Shown here in pieces: positions 54,146 to 63,986 of a DNA stretch of 64,000 nt. This stretch comes from Gallionella sp. GTDB taxonomy: Bacteria; Pseudomonadota; Gammaproteobacteria; Burkholderiales; Gallionellaceae. The DNA is taken from positions 1 to 64,000 of the forward strand of contig JAQTWT010000010.1 of the NCBI GenBank assembly GCA_028689145.1. Direction: 5' to 3'. Each line of letters opens with the position of its first letter. Positions within the stretch are counted from its first letter, which is position 1. Position numbers and translations under genes: made by a program. Under the pieces are notes generated by a model. That model saw nothing but the letters and a program-made list of their open reading frames with translations. It did no database searches and was not told the DNA's origin.

Positions 54146-55453
54146 ATGGAAAATATTAAAGTAGAAATCACCGGCACTGAAAAATCCGCTGCAGTGGAAA
54201 ACAGTGCTCCAGAACAAACCAGCCGGAGGGACTTTATGAAACTGATGGGAGCAAGTTTGGGGGCTGCCGGGATTATGTCCATGGTGCCGATGGGAACGCG
54301 TGCGTCTGCCTGGGCAGGCGGTTCGGATGCACCGGAGCTCAAGGAGGTCAAGGTGGGCTTCATTCCGCTGACTGATTGCGCCTCGGTAGTGATTGCCTCG
54401 GTGATGAAGTTCGACGAGAAATACGGCATCAAGATCATCCCATCCAAGGAAGCATCCTGGGCGGCGGTGCGCGACAAGATGGTCAACGGCGAGCTTCACG
54501 CGGCTCATGTGCTATATGGACTCGTTTACGGCGTACACCTCGGCATAGGCGGGCAGAAGAAAGACATGTCGGTGCTGATGACGTTGAACAACAACGGTCA
54601 GGCTATCACGCTTTCCAACCAGCTCAGGGACAAGGGGGTGACTACCGGTGCTGCCCTGAAGAAGCTGGTGGACACCGAGAAGCGCGACTATACCTTCGCC
54701 CAGACTTTCCCCACCGGCACCCATGCCATGTGGCTGTATTACTGGCTGGCAAGCAACGGCATCAACCCGCTGAGCGACGTCAAGACCATCACCGTGCCGC
54801 CGCCGCAAATGGTGGCCAATATGCGGGTCGGCAACATGGACGGTTTCTGCGTCGGCGAGCCCTGGAATAACCGCGCCATCTACGACAAGATCGGTTTCAC
54901 TACGGCGACTACGCAAGATATCTGGAAGGATCATCCCGAAAAAGTGCTGGGCTGCACCGCGGAGTTCGCGCAGCGATATCCTAATACCGCACGCGCATTA
55001 ATCATGGCGGTGCTGGAGGCATCGAAGTTTATCGACGAAATGTCGAACCGTCGCAAGGTCGCTGAGATCATCGCCGACAAGTCCTATGTGAACTGCCCGG
55101 TCGATGTGATCGATCAGCGTCTGGAAGGCAAGTATGAAGACGGCCTGGGCAAGAAGTGGAACGACCCGAACTACATGAAGTTCTGCAACGACGGCGCGGT
55201 GAACTTTCCCTACCTCTCGGACGGCATGTGGTTCCTTACCCAGCATAAACGCTGGGGCTTGCTTAAGACTGATCCGGACTATCTGGGGGTCGCCAAGCAG
55301 ATCAACCGGATCGACCTCTATAAGCAGGCGGCGTCGCAGGTCAAGGTGCCCGTACCCAAGGATGCGATGCGCAGTTCCAAGCTGATAGACGGCAAGGTGT
55401 GGGACGGCAAGGATCCCAAGGGCTATGCAGCCAGCTTCAAGGTGCGGGCATGA
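54146..55453 (+). CDS. nrtA: nitrate ABC transporter, substrate-binding protein NrtA
   Basis: The 435-residue protein starts MENIKVEITGTEKSAAVENS and has a Tat signal, SRRDFMKLMGASLGAAGIMS. The mature part is a CmpA/NrtA-type binding protein with VKVGFIPLTDCASVVIASVM and LHAAHVLYGLVYGVHLGIGG. It captures nitrate (or nitrite) in the periplasm. AAAGGAGAG precedes the ATG. It heads the operon nrtA-nrtB-nrtC and is controlled by the upstream sigma-54 promoter and leader. The stop overlaps nrtB. Confidence 0.93.
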   Translation: MENIKVEITGTEKSAAVENSAPEQTSRRDFMKLMGASLGAAGIMSMVPMGTRASAWAGGSDAPELKEVKVGFIPLTDCASVVIASVMKFDEKYGIKIIPSKEASWAAVRDKMVNGELHAAHVLYGLVYGVHLGIGGQKKDMSVLMTLNNNGQAITLSNQLRDKGVTTGAALKKLVDTEKRDYTFAQTFPTGTHAMWLYYWLASNGINPLSDVKTITVPPPQMVANMRVGNMDGFCVGEPWNNRAIYDKIGFTTATTQDIWKDHPEKVLGCTAEFAQRYPNTARALIMAVLEASKFIDEMSNRRKVAEIIADKSYVNCPVDVIDQRLEGKYEDGLGKKWNDPNYMKFCNDGAVNFPYLSDGMWFLTQHKRWGLLKTDPDYLGVAKQINRIDLYKQAASQVKVPVPKDAMRSSKLIDGKVWDGKDPKGYAASFKVRA

Positions 55454-56223
55454 TAAAAGCCAGGAAATTCTTCGGGGAGCACATTCTTCCGCCGCTGCTG
55501 GGGTTGGGGATGTTCGTCCTGGTCTGGGGGCTGATATCGCAGACCAGCGAGAGTCTGCCGGGTCCGCTCAAAACTTGGAACTCGGCGGTGATCCTGTTCA
55601 CCGATCCGTTTTACCAGAACGGGCCGAACGATCAGGGTATAGGCTGGAACGTGATGTACTCCCTGGGTCGGGTCGGCATCGGTTTCGGCCTCGCCGCGCT
55701 GATCGGCATCCCGCTCGGCTTCATGATCGGCCGCTTCGACTTTCTCAACAAGATGGCGGCACCTATCGTGAGCATGCTCAGGCCGGTATCGCCGCTGGCC
55801 TGGCTGCCCATCGGCCTGCTGGTATTCAATGCATCGAATCCGGCGGCCATCTGGGTGATCTTCATCTCCAGCATCTGGCCGATGATCATCAACACCGCGG
55901 TGGGCGTGCGCCAGCTGCCGCAGGATTACCTCAACGTGGCGCGGGTGCTTAACCTGTCCGAGTGGAAGATATTCACCAGGATATTGTTTCCCGCCACGCT
56001 GCCCTACATGCTGACCGGCATACGCCTCGCCATCGGCACGGCATGGCTGGTGATCGTCGCGGCGGAAATGCTGACCGGCGGAGTTGGCATCGGGTTCTGG
56101 GTCTGGGACGAATGGAATAACCTCAATGTCGAGCACATCATCATCGCAATTTTCATCGTCGGCATCGTCGGGCTGCTGCTGGAAATGATGCTGGTCAGGC
56201 TTGCCAAACGCTTCAGCTATTGA
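55450..56223 (+). CDS. nrtB: nitrate ABC transporter permease NrtB
   Basis: The 257-residue permease has about six spans and the EAA loop region (LNLSEWKIFTRILFPATLPY). It forms the membrane channel with NrtA and the ATPase. ATGA overlap with nrtA. The next gene starts 11 bases after its stop. Family members also carry sulphonates or cyanate, but the nirB-nasA context points to nitrate. Confidence 0.92.
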   Translation: MIKARKFFGEHILPPLLGLGMFVLVWGLISQTSESLPGPLKTWNSAVILFTDPFYQNGPNDQGIGWNVMYSLGRVGIGFGLAALIGIPLGFMIGRFDFLNKMAAPIVSMLRPVSPLAWLPIGLLVFNASNPAAIWVIFISSIWPMIINTAVGVRQLPQDYLNVARVLNLSEWKIFTRILFPATLPYMLTGIRLAIGTAWLVIVAAEMLTGGVGIGFWVWDEWNNLNVEHIIIAIFIVGIVGLLLEMMLVRLAKRFSY

Positions 56224-56234
56224 TCGGAAATGCC

Positions 56235-57026
56235 ATGAAAAGTTATGTACAAATCGAAAGCGTGCAAATGTCGTTCTCAACCAGGCAGGGTGAGTTTGTC
56301 GCACTCAGGGATATCGATCTGAAGATTGAGCGCGGCGAGTTCATCACGCTGATCGGTCACTCGGGTTGCGGCAAATCCACCCTGCTCAACCTGATAGCCG
56401 GACTGCTGCTGCCGACCGCAGGTGTGATGCTCTGCGCGGATCGGGAGATCGCTGGACCCGGCCCGGACCGCGGCGTGGTGTTCCAGAACCACTCACTGCT
56501 GCCCTGGCTGACCTGTTTTGACAACGTCTATCTCGCGGTCGAGCGGGTGTTCAGTGCGACGGAAGACAAGGCGCTACTCCAGCAGCGCACCCGGGAAGCG
56601 CTGGCGCTGGTGCACCTGACTCATGCGGAACACAAATATCCGCATGAAATTTCCGGCGGTATGAAGCAGCGCGTCGGCATCGCCCGTGCTCTCTCCATGC
56701 AACCCAAGGTACTGTTGATGGACGAGCCGTTCGGTGCGCTGGATGCGCTGACCCGAGCGCATCTGCAGGACGAACTGATGAAAATCGTTGCGGCAACGAA
56801 CAGCACGGTGGTGATGGTCACGCATGATGTGGACGAGGCGGTATTGCTGTCCGACCGCATCGTGATGATGACCAACGGCCCGGCAGCGACCATAGGCGAG
56901 ATACTGACGGTCGACCTGCCCAAGCCGCGCAATCGACTGGCGCTGACGAACGATGCGCGTTACCACGCCCTGCGCGGCGGGGTGCTGGAGTTCCTGTACC
57001 AGAAGCAGGCCAAGGAAGCGGCTTAG
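56235..57026 (+). CDS. nrtC: nitrate ABC transporter ATPase (NrtC/NrtD type)
   Basis: The 263-residue ATPase has Walker A GHSGCGKST, signature ISGGMKQRVGIARAL and Walker B VLLMDEPFGALD. It is a single-domain ATPase of the NrtD/SsuB class; no C-terminal NrtA-like domain is fused, unlike cyanobacterial NrtC. The start MKSYVQIESVQMSFSTRQGE at 56235 fits better than TTG at 56220. The product powers NrtAB. Confidence 0.9.
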   Translation: MKSYVQIESVQMSFSTRQGEFVALRDIDLKIERGEFITLIGHSGCGKSTLLNLIAGLLLPTAGVMLCADREIAGPGPDRGVVFQNHSLLPWLTCFDNVYLAVERVFSATEDKALLQQRTREALALVHLTHAEHKYPHEISGGMKQRVGIARALSMQPKVLLMDEPFGALDALTRAHLQDELMKIVAATNSTVVMVTHDVDEAVLLSDRIVMMTNGPAATIGEILTVDLPKPRNRLALTNDARYHALRGGVLEFLYQKQAKEAA

Positions 57027-57093
57027 CGCCATGGGAAAGCCGTTCGCTGCAATGTTTCAGGCCTAGCTCAAGCGCAGACACGAGGTTGCGATC

Positions 57094-57198
57094 ATGTATT
57101 TCGGCCGAACCAGCGAGTTTCTGGTGACGATATCGGACCGCATCGAGGCCGGCAGCGAGGTGGAGGCTTCTTCGCGCAAGTCCGTATTCGAGGCGTGA
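57094..57198 (+). CDS. possible small peptide between nrtC and nirB
   Basis: A 34-residue frame MYFGRTSEFLVTISDRIEAG ends SRKSVFEA. There is no clear ribosome binding site. It may be a remnant or a chance frame. I report it with low confidence because the composition is protein-like. Confidence 0.25.
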   Translation: MYFGRTSEFLVTISDRIEAGSEVEASSRKSVFEA

Positions 57199-57263
57199 GC
57201 GGCTTCTGACCGAGTCGTGTTTTTCGTGGATGGAATGAAGGTTTTTAGGATTTTGAGGAATAT

Positions 57264-59729
57264 ATGATGACGAAAAATAAAATGCGGCTGGTCGTGGTGG
57301 GCAACGGCATGGCCGGGATAAGGGCGGTTGAAGAGCTGTTGAAGCTTTCCCCCGATCTCTATGACATCACGGTTTTCGGTGCAGAGCCGCATCCGAATTA
57401 CAACCGCATTCTGCTGTCTCCGGTGCTGGCCGGGGAGATGACGATACAGGATATCATCCTGAATCCGCTCGACTGGTATCGCGATAACGGCATTACATTG
57501 CACCTTGGAAAGCGTATCGAGCGCATTGATCGCGCAAGACGCAAAGTGATCGCCGCCGACGGCTTCGAGGCCGACTACGACCGCTTGCTGCTGGCAACGG
57601 GATCGACGCCGTTCATCCCGCCGATTCCGGGCAACGACCTGCCTGGGGTGATCGGTTATCGCGACATTCGCGACACCGATGAAATGATCGCAGCGGCACG
57701 CGAACATCGCCATGCGGTGGTGATCGGCGGCGGCTTGCTGGGGCTGGAGGCCGCCAACGGCCTGCGCCAGCGCGGTATGGCTGTGACGGTCGTACACCTG
57801 ATGCCCTGGCTGATGGAGCGCCAGCTCGACAAGGCAGCAGCCGATATGCTGAAGACCTCGCTCGAAGCGCGCGGTCTCAAGTTCCTGCTGGAGAAGCAGA
57901 CCGAGGCACTGATACGCGGCGAGTCGGGCCGTGTGGCCGCGTTGCGTTTCAAGGATGGCCTGGAGATTCCCGCCGACCTCGTGGTGGTAGCCGCCGGCAT
58001 CCGCCCCAGCATGGCGCTGGCCGAATCCGCCGGTCTGTACTGCAATCGCGGCATTGTGGTGAACGATACGATGCAGACCTACGATCCCCGCATCTACGCC
58101 GTCGGCGAATGCGTGTCGCACCGCGGCATCGCCTATGGGCTGGTCGCGCCGCTGTTCGATCAGGCCAGGGTCTGCGCCAATCATCTGGCGCACTACGGCA
58201 TCGCGCGTTACACGGGTTCTGTGACCTCGACCAAGCTCAAGGTGACCGGTATCGACCTGTTTTCCGCAGGCGACTTCATGGGCGGCGAGGGCACCGAAGA
58301 GATCGTCCTGCATGATCCGGCTGGCAATGTGTACAAGAAGCTGGTGGTGAAGAACGACATCCTGGTCGGCGCCGTGCTGTACGGCGACACGGCGGACGGG
58401 GCCTGGTATTTCCAGCTGGTCAAGGACGGGCAAAACATCCACGAGATACGCGACCATCTGATGTTCGGCCAGAACCATATCGGCGACGTCGGCCATGCCG
58501 GCCAGTCCAAGGCGTCCGGCATGCCGGACGAGGCCGAGGTGTGCGGCTGCAATGGCGTGTGCAAGGGCGACATCGTCAAGGCGATCAAGAGCCACGGCCT
58601 GTTCACGCTGGATGACGTGCGCAAGCACACCAAGGCATCCTCTTCGTGCGGATCGTGCACCGGTCTGGTCGAGCAGATTCTCGCCTCGACGGTGGGCGGG
58701 GCTTACACGCCGTCGCAATCGAAGGACAAGGCGGTGTGCTGCTGCACCGACCATTCCCATGGCGTGGTGCGCGAGGCGATCCGCAGCCAGCACCTGATCG
58801 CGATCCCCGACGTGATGAAGGCGCTGGAGTGGAAGACACCCAACGGCTGCGCATCCTGCCGTCCGGCGTTGAACTACTACTTGATCTCGACCTGGCCGGG
58901 CGAGGCGAAGGACGACCCGCAGTCGCGCTTCATCAACGAGCGCGCGCACGCCAACATCCAGAGGGACGGCACCTATAGCGTGGTGCCGCGCATGTGGGGT
59001 GGGTTGACCACGCCTGCCGAGCTGCGCGCGATTGCCGATGTGGCGGAGAAATATCGCGTGCCGACGGTGAAGATGACAGGCGGCGCGCGTGTCGATCTGC
59101 TCGGCATCAAGAAGGAAGACCTGCCGAAAATCTGGGCCGAACTCGGCGCAGCCGGCATGGTTTCCGGCCATGCCTACGGCAAGAGCATACGCACGGTGAA
59201 GACCTGCGTCGGCGCCGAGCATTGCCGTTTCGGCACCCAGCGTTCGATGGACATGGGCGTCAAGCTGGAGAAGATGCTGTTCGGCATGTGGAGCCCGCAC
59301 AAGGTCAAGCTCGCGGTTTCCGGTTGCCCGCGCAATTGTGCCGAGGCCGGCATCAAGGACATCGGCATCATCGGCGTCGATTCCGGTTACGAGCTGTATG
59401 TCGCCGGCAATGGCGGCATCAAGACCGAGGTGGCCGAATTCCTGTGCAAGGTGAAGAGCGACGATGATGTCATGGAGTATTCCGGCGCTTTCCTGCAGCT
59501 CTATCGCGAGCAGGGCTACTACATGGAGCGCACCTGCCATTACGTCGCCCGCGTCGGACTCGACCATGTCAAGGCGGCGGTGGTGAACGATGCGCCGGAA
59601 CGCCGGGCGCTCTACGAACGCCTGCTGTTTGCCCTGCAGGATTACGAAGACCCCTGGCAGCAGGCGGTGCAGCAGCCGGCGGTGCGGCGCGAATACGAAG
59701 TCATTCAAATTAAGGGAGTAACGGCATGA
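57264..59729 (+). CDS. nirB: assimilatory nitrite reductase large subunit NirB
   Basis: The 821-residue enzyme starts with FAD and NADH domains (VVGNGMAGIRAVEELL). Two BFD-type [2Fe-2S] stretches follow (CGCNGVCKGD, CGSCTG; VCCCTD, CASCRP). The sirohaem/[4Fe-4S] part has TCVGAEHCRFG and SGCPRNCAEA. It reduces nitrite to ammonium with six electrons from NAD(P)H in the cytoplasm. The next gene, nirD, overlaps by ATGA. The two sets of BFD cysteines look complete. Confidence 0.96.
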   Translation: MMTKNKMRLVVVGNGMAGIRAVEELLKLSPDLYDITVFGAEPHPNYNRILLSPVLAGEMTIQDIILNPLDWYRDNGITLHLGKRIERIDRARRKVIAADGFEADYDRLLLATGSTPFIPPIPGNDLPGVIGYRDIRDTDEMIAAAREHRHAVVIGGGLLGLEAANGLRQRGMAVTVVHLMPWLMERQLDKAAADMLKTSLEARGLKFLLEKQTEALIRGESGRVAALRFKDGLEIPADLVVVAAGIRPSMALAESAGLYCNRGIVVNDTMQTYDPRIYAVGECVSHRGIAYGLVAPLFDQARVCANHLAHYGIARYTGSVTSTKLKVTGIDLFSAGDFMGGEGTEEIVLHDPAGNVYKKLVVKNDILVGAVLYGDTADGAWYFQLVKDGQNIHEIRDHLMFGQNHIGDVGHAGQSKASGMPDEAEVCGCNGVCKGDIVKAIKSHGLFTLDDVRKHTKASSSCGSCTGLVEQILASTVGGAYTPSQSKDKAVCCCTDHSHGVVREAIRSQHLIAIPDVMKALEWKTPNGCASCRPALNYYLISTWPGEAKDDPQSRFINERAHANIQRDGTYSVVPRMWGGLTTPAELRAIADVAEKYRVPTVKMTGGARVDLLGIKKEDLPKIWAELGAAGMVSGHAYGKSIRTVKTCVGAEHCRFGTQRSMDMGVKLEKMLFGMWSPHKVKLAVSGCPRNCAEAGIKDIGIIGVDSGYELYVAGNGGIKTEVAEFLCKVKSDDDVMEYSGAFLQLYREQGYYMERTCHYVARVGLDHVKAAVVNDAPERRALYERLLFALQDYEDPWQQAVQQPAVRREYEVIQIKGVTA

Positions 59730-60040
59730 GCGGCTGGATCGGGGTCTGCGCGCTGGAAGATATCGCCCCGCAGGGCAGCCGCGTCGTGGTGTCGGAACAG
59801 GGCGACATCGCGCTGTTCCGCACCGCGGATGATCGGATATTCGCAATGCACGACAAATGCCCGCACCGGGGCGGGCCGCTGTCGCAGGGCATCGTTCACG
59901 GCGAGACCGTCACCTGCCCATTGCATGGCTGGAAGATCGGCCTGAAGGATGGCGAGGCGGCGGCGCCGGACCAGGGCTGTGCCAGGAGCTTCGAAGCCAG
60001 ACTGGATGGCGGCCTGGTCTGGCTGAAGTTCGAGCGATGA
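59726..60040 (+). CDS. nirD: nitrite reductase small subunit NirD
   Basis: The 104-residue protein is a Rieske-like small subunit with CPHRGGPLSQG and CPLHGWKI, so the [2Fe-2S] Cys/His ligands of a real Rieske site appear to be kept. Some NirD proteins have lost them. It completes NirB. It overlaps the nirB stop and lies 271 bases before nasA. Confidence 0.94.
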   Translation: MSGWIGVCALEDIAPQGSRVVVSEQGDIALFRTADDRIFAMHDKCPHRGGPLSQGIVHGETVTCPLHGWKIGLKDGEAAAPDQGCARSFEARLDGGLVWLKFER

Positions 60041-60314
60041 GTGTGAGTCTGCCATGCAAGCAGGCCGGGACATGATCCTAGAAACCTCAGTTGACCGCTC
60101 CACTTGGTACGCATGATCTTGAACAGAAAAATGTTTTCTGGTTTATCCACGCTCACCGTTTGGGTGAGTCGCTACAGCACGTATTGCACGTCCCTCCCGG
60201 CGCATGGCGGCGTTGCTTCTCCTCGGAATGGAACGACCATTCCTCGTCGTCGCGCCTTGCCCTGCACCGCGATGAACGCACACTACATGCCGTCCAACGG
60301 AGGATTCTAGGATG

Positions 60315-63032
60315 ATGGAAACGAAATCGACCTGTCCATACTGCGGCATCGGCTGCGGCGTCATTATCGAGCACGATGGTGCAAGGATTAGCGGCGTGCG
60401 CGGCGATCCGGACCATCCGGCCAACTTTGGACGGCTCTGCACCAAGGGAGGTTCGCTGCACCTGACCATGACGGCGCAGGCGATGTCGGTCAGGTTGCGC
60501 TATCCGGAGTTGCGCGCCACGCGTGCCGCGCCGCGCCAGCGCGTGAGCTGGGAAGCAGCACTCGAACAGGCGACGGAGCGCTTCGCCGAGGCCATCGCGG
60601 AGCATGGCCCGAATAGCGTTGCCTTCTACATCAGCGGCCAGTTGCTGACCGAGGACTATTACGTTTTCAACAAACTGGCGAAGGGGCTGATAGGCACCAA
60701 CAATATCGACACCAACTCGCGCCTGTGCATGAGTTCGGCAGTGGCGGGCTACAAGGCAACACTGGGTTCGGATGCGCCGCCTTGCTGCTACGAGGACATC
60801 GATCATGCCGATTGCCTGCTGGTCGCCGGTTCCAACACCGCGTGGGCGCATCCGGTGCTGTTTCGCCGCATCGAGGATGCGAGAGCGGCGCGTCCGCAGA
60901 TGAAAATGATCGTCGTCGATCCGCGCCGCACCGACACTGCCGAGGCCGCCGATCTGCATCTGGCCATACTGCCCGGCACGGACATCGCGCTCTACAACGC
61001 GATGCTTCATGTGCTGCTGTGGGAAGACTTGATAGATGACGATTACATCCGCGACCATACCGAGGGATTCGATGCGCTGAAGCGCAAGGTGCGCGAATAC
61101 ACGCCGGAAATGGCTGCGGCGATATGCGGGGTGAAGGCCGAGGATATCGTCACCGCCGCGCGCTGGTTCGGCGAAGCCGGAACCTCGCTTTCCCTGTACT
61201 GCCAGGGGCTGAACCAGTCGAGTCACGGCACGGACAACAACGCGGCGCTGATCCATTTGCATCTCGCCACCGGCAAGATCGGCAAGCCCGGTTGCGGGCC
61301 GTTCTCGCTGACGGGGCAACCCAATGCGATGGGCGGGCGCGAGGTCGGCGGCATGGCGAATCTGCTCTCCGCGCATCGCGACATGAACAACGCCAAACAT
61401 CGGGCCGAGGTGGCTCGGCTCTGGGATGTGGTCGATGTGCCGGACAAGCCGGGGCTGACCGCGGTGGAACTTTTCGATGCGATGCATCGCGGCGAAATTA
61501 AGGCGCTCTGGATCGCCTGCACCAACCCGGCGCAATCGTTGCCCGATCTGAATCATGTGCATGAAGCGCTGGCGGCCTGTCCCTTTGTGGTGGTGCAGGA
61601 GGTGACACCACATACCGATACGGCCGCCTATGCTGATCTGCTGCTGCCTGCCGCAGGCTGGGGCGAGAAGGACGGGACGGTCACCAACTCGGAGCGGCGC
61701 ATCTCGCGCGTGCAAGCCGCCGTGCCGCCGCCCGGCGAGGCCAGAGCCGACTGGAGCATTGCCGCGGACTTCGCGCGGCGATTGGAGCTGCGCATAGCCG
61801 GACGAGGCGCTATCGGCGGTGCGACATTGTTTACTTATCGTTCCGCCGAGGAAATCTTCAACGAACATCGCGCCACGACGGCGGGCCGCGATTTGGATAT
61901 CAGCGGCCTGTCCTATGCGCTGCTGGAGGCAGTCGGCCCGCAGCAATGGCCTTTCCCTGTAGATGCTGCGCAGGGATGCCCGCGCCTGTATGCGGACGGC
62001 CGGTTTCAGACCGCCAGCGGCCGAGCCCGATTCGGCGCAGTCGAGCATCGTCCGACCGCCGAGGCCACCGACGCACGTTATCCGCTGCATCTCAACAGTG
62101 GCCGCCTGCGCGACCAGTGGCATGGCATGAGCCGTACCGGTGTGGTGCCGCGTCTCTATGCCCATGCACCCGATCCGGTCATCGAAATGAGTGCGCGCGA
62201 CATGGAGCGGCGCGGGATAGTCGACGGCGACCTGGTGTGCGTCAAAAGCAGGCGAGGCACGTTGATTTTGCGCGCGACGCAATCGACCACCTTGCGTCCT
62301 GCGCAAAGCCATATTCCGATGCACTGGGGAGGCCGCTTCATGCGCGGCCTAGGCGTCAATGCGCTGACATCCGCCAGTGTCGATCCGGCCTCATTCCAGC
62401 CCGAACTTAAGCATGCCGCAGTCCAGGTCGAGAAATTTGCAACGGCCTGGCAACTGGTTGTCATGCGGCGAGACGATCAGGGAGGGCTGCGCGAGTCGTT
62501 GCAACCCTGGCTGGCCCGTTTTGATTATGCGACGCTGACTTCGACGGGGCGCGATGAAGATATCGTTCTCATGCATGCATGGGGGCAATCGGAGGGCACG
62601 TTGCCCTCAGCCGATATATTGAACGAATTGAGTGCAGACATGGGGTTGGATGATCCGGCGATACTGATGTTCAGCGATACGCGCCGCGGCATTGCCAAAC
62701 GCGCCTTGATCCGGGACGGTCGTTTGGTCGGAGCCCTGCTGTGCCATGAAACCCGATCTGCCGACTGGCTGATCGACATCATCGTGCGAGGCAGCGATAC
62801 TCAGGCGCTACGCAAATGGCTGCTGGCACCACTGAGCAGTCCGCCAAGCTCCGCTCCGGCTCGGGGGCGGGTGGTATGCAACTGCTTCGACGTTTCGGAA
62901 AACGAAATCGCTGCCGACCTCGCAGCCGGCCTCGATCTGGCCGCGCTGCAAAGCAAGCGGAAATGCGGAACCTCTTGCGGCTCTTGTCTGCCAGAGTTGC
63001 GGCGCATGACTATTCAATGCAATGGCGCATGA
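60315..63032 (+). CDS. nasA: assimilatory nitrate reductase catalytic subunit NasA
   Basis: The molybdopterin enzyme (about 905 aa) has an N-terminal [4Fe-4S] motif CPYCGIGCGV, bis-MGD domains (NTNSRLCMSSAVAG, CTNPAQSLPD) and a C-terminal BFD-like [2Fe-2S] domain (VVCNCFDVSENE, KCGTSCGSCLPEL). It reduces nitrate to nitrite for NirBD in the cytoplasm. GGAGG lies before ATG 60315; ATG 60312 is also possible. No separate NasB/NasC electron-transfer subunit is in the window, so the C-terminal domain probably receives electrons from another reductase. Confidence 0.96.
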   Translation: METKSTCPYCGIGCGVIIEHDGARISGVRGDPDHPANFGRLCTKGGSLHLTMTAQAMSVRLRYPELRATRAAPRQRVSWEAALEQATERFAEAIAEHGPNSVAFYISGQLLTEDYYVFNKLAKGLIGTNNIDTNSRLCMSSAVAGYKATLGSDAPPCCYEDIDHADCLLVAGSNTAWAHPVLFRRIEDARAARPQMKMIVVDPRRTDTAEAADLHLAILPGTDIALYNAMLHVLLWEDLIDDDYIRDHTEGFDALKRKVREYTPEMAAAICGVKAEDIVTAARWFGEAGTSLSLYCQGLNQSSHGTDNNAALIHLHLATGKIGKPGCGPFSLTGQPNAMGGREVGGMANLLSAHRDMNNAKHRAEVARLWDVVDVPDKPGLTAVELFDAMHRGEIKALWIACTNPAQSLPDLNHVHEALAACPFVVVQEVTPHTDTAAYADLLLPAAGWGEKDGTVTNSERRISRVQAAVPPPGEARADWSIAADFARRLELRIAGRGAIGGATLFTYRSAEEIFNEHRATTAGRDLDISGLSYALLEAVGPQQWPFPVDAAQGCPRLYADGRFQTASGRARFGAVEHRPTAEATDARYPLHLNSGRLRDQWHGMSRTGVVPRLYAHAPDPVIEMSARDMERRGIVDGDLVCVKSRRGTLILRATQSTTLRPAQSHIPMHWGGRFMRGLGVNALTSASVDPASFQPELKHAAVQVEKFATAWQLVVMRRDDQGGLRESLQPWLARFDYATLTSTGRDEDIVLMHAWGQSEGTLPSADILNELSADMGLDDPAILMFSDTRRGIAKRALIRDGRLVGALLCHETRSADWLIDIIVRGSDTQALRKWLLAPLSSPPSSAPARGRVVCNCFDVSENEIAADLAAGLDLAALQSKRKCGTSCGSCLPELRRMTIQCNGA

Positions 63033-63247
63033 AATTCAACCCCGGGACATGGTGGGGATTTCATGTGTCGCTATTAGACGAGAGTCCGATTTTGACCTTG
63101 GATTCAAAATTTGAACTGGGAATGTAACTTTTATCACAGACTATATGACGAATAGTTCTTAATATTGCAAACTGCGGTATTTACCATAATGAGTTAAATA
63201 GATATTTTTCAATACCGTTCCACCACCATATTTTTGAAGGAGTTTTT

Positions 63248-63811
63248 GTGAAGACATTATTGATAGCTGCAGCAGCTTTTATAACTCCATTTATTAGCAC
63301 ACTGGCCAATGCTGGTGATGACGCGTTGCTGGGCGAGGCACGCAATGTGGCAACAACATTGCCCCCAAAACTGCTTGCTTCTTTGCAAGAAGAAATCAAA
63401 AAATCAGGCTTGGAAGGAGCAATTCCCGTCTGTAAAGATATGGCACCAAAGATGGCTGGCGAGATATCCAAACAGACCGGCTGGAAAATAAAGCGTGTTA
63501 GCCTCAAAGTACGCAATGATGCGCGCGCGATCCCGGATGAATGGGAAAAATCAGCTCTCGAAGACTTTGACAAGCGGGCTGCTGCCGGCGAATCACCCGC
63601 ACAAATGGAAAAGGGCGAGAAAGTTGGCTCTGAATATCGCTACGTGAAAGCACTGCCGGTGCAGCAGCTTTGCCTCAATTGTCATGGCCCCGCAGATCAG
63701 CTTAGCCCTGCTGTCAAATCCGTTCTTGGCCAACACTACCCAAACGATCACGCAACCGGTTACTCGGTAGGCCAGATTCGGGGCGCAATCAGTGTGCGTA
63801 AACCACTCTAA
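63248..63811 (+). CDS. DUF3365 c-type haem protein, exported
   Basis: The 187-residue protein has a signal peptide (MKTLLIAAAAFITPFISTLA, cut near ANA) and a single haem motif CLNCH at about 141-145. DUF3365-type features are VSLKVRNDARAIPDEWE and GYSVGQIRGAISV. These monohaem proteins are often sensors, or electron carriers next to respiratory or signalling genes. It is preceded by GAAGGAG. It follows nasA by 215 bases and probably has its own promoter. Confidence 0.88.
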   Translation: MKTLLIAAAAFITPFISTLANAGDDALLGEARNVATTLPPKLLASLQEEIKKSGLEGAIPVCKDMAPKMAGEISKQTGWKIKRVSLKVRNDARAIPDEWEKSALEDFDKRAAAGESPAQMEKGEKVGSEYRYVKALPVQQLCLNCHGPADQLSPAVKSVLGQHYPNDHATGYSVGQIRGAISVRKPL

Positions 63812-63875
63812 GCGCAAAGTAACACTAAAACCACCAGGGACGAGGTGCGCTCCAAGGGGGACTTCGCTGCTTGGA

Positions 63876-63986
63876 TTATTCCTTGCCGCAAGCTGTTTTC
63901 CACAGCGTTTCCGCAATGCTTAGGGGCTGGACTGGCTCCCAATTCTCGATTTTATAATCCGAGCCTACTTTTTTACCTCTACCCAT
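63876..63986 (-). CDS. C-terminal part or small hypothetical protein at window end
   Basis: A minus-strand frame reads MGRGKKVGSDYKIENWEPVQ and ends LWKTACGKE. It is open to the window edge in the same frame (HSGN before the Met), so it may be the end of a longer gene outside the window. I do not recognise it. Confidence 0.35.
   Translation of the reverse strand: MGRGKKVGSDYKIENWEPVQPLSIAETLWKTACGKE

Noticed and set aside
57063-59846. Open reading frame of 927 codons on the minus strand
   Set aside because: It is the antisense shadow of nirB, whose plus-strand product has all family motifs; the minus-strand translation is His/Arg-rich and has no known domain.
60104-60310. 68-codon frame between nirD and nasA
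   Set aside because: There is no ribosome binding site, the composition is Arg/Ser-rich as in chance frames, and it overlaps the nasA leader.
60153-62324. Open reading frame of 723 codons on the minus strand
   Set aside because: Antisense shadow of nasA, caused by high GC and codon bias.
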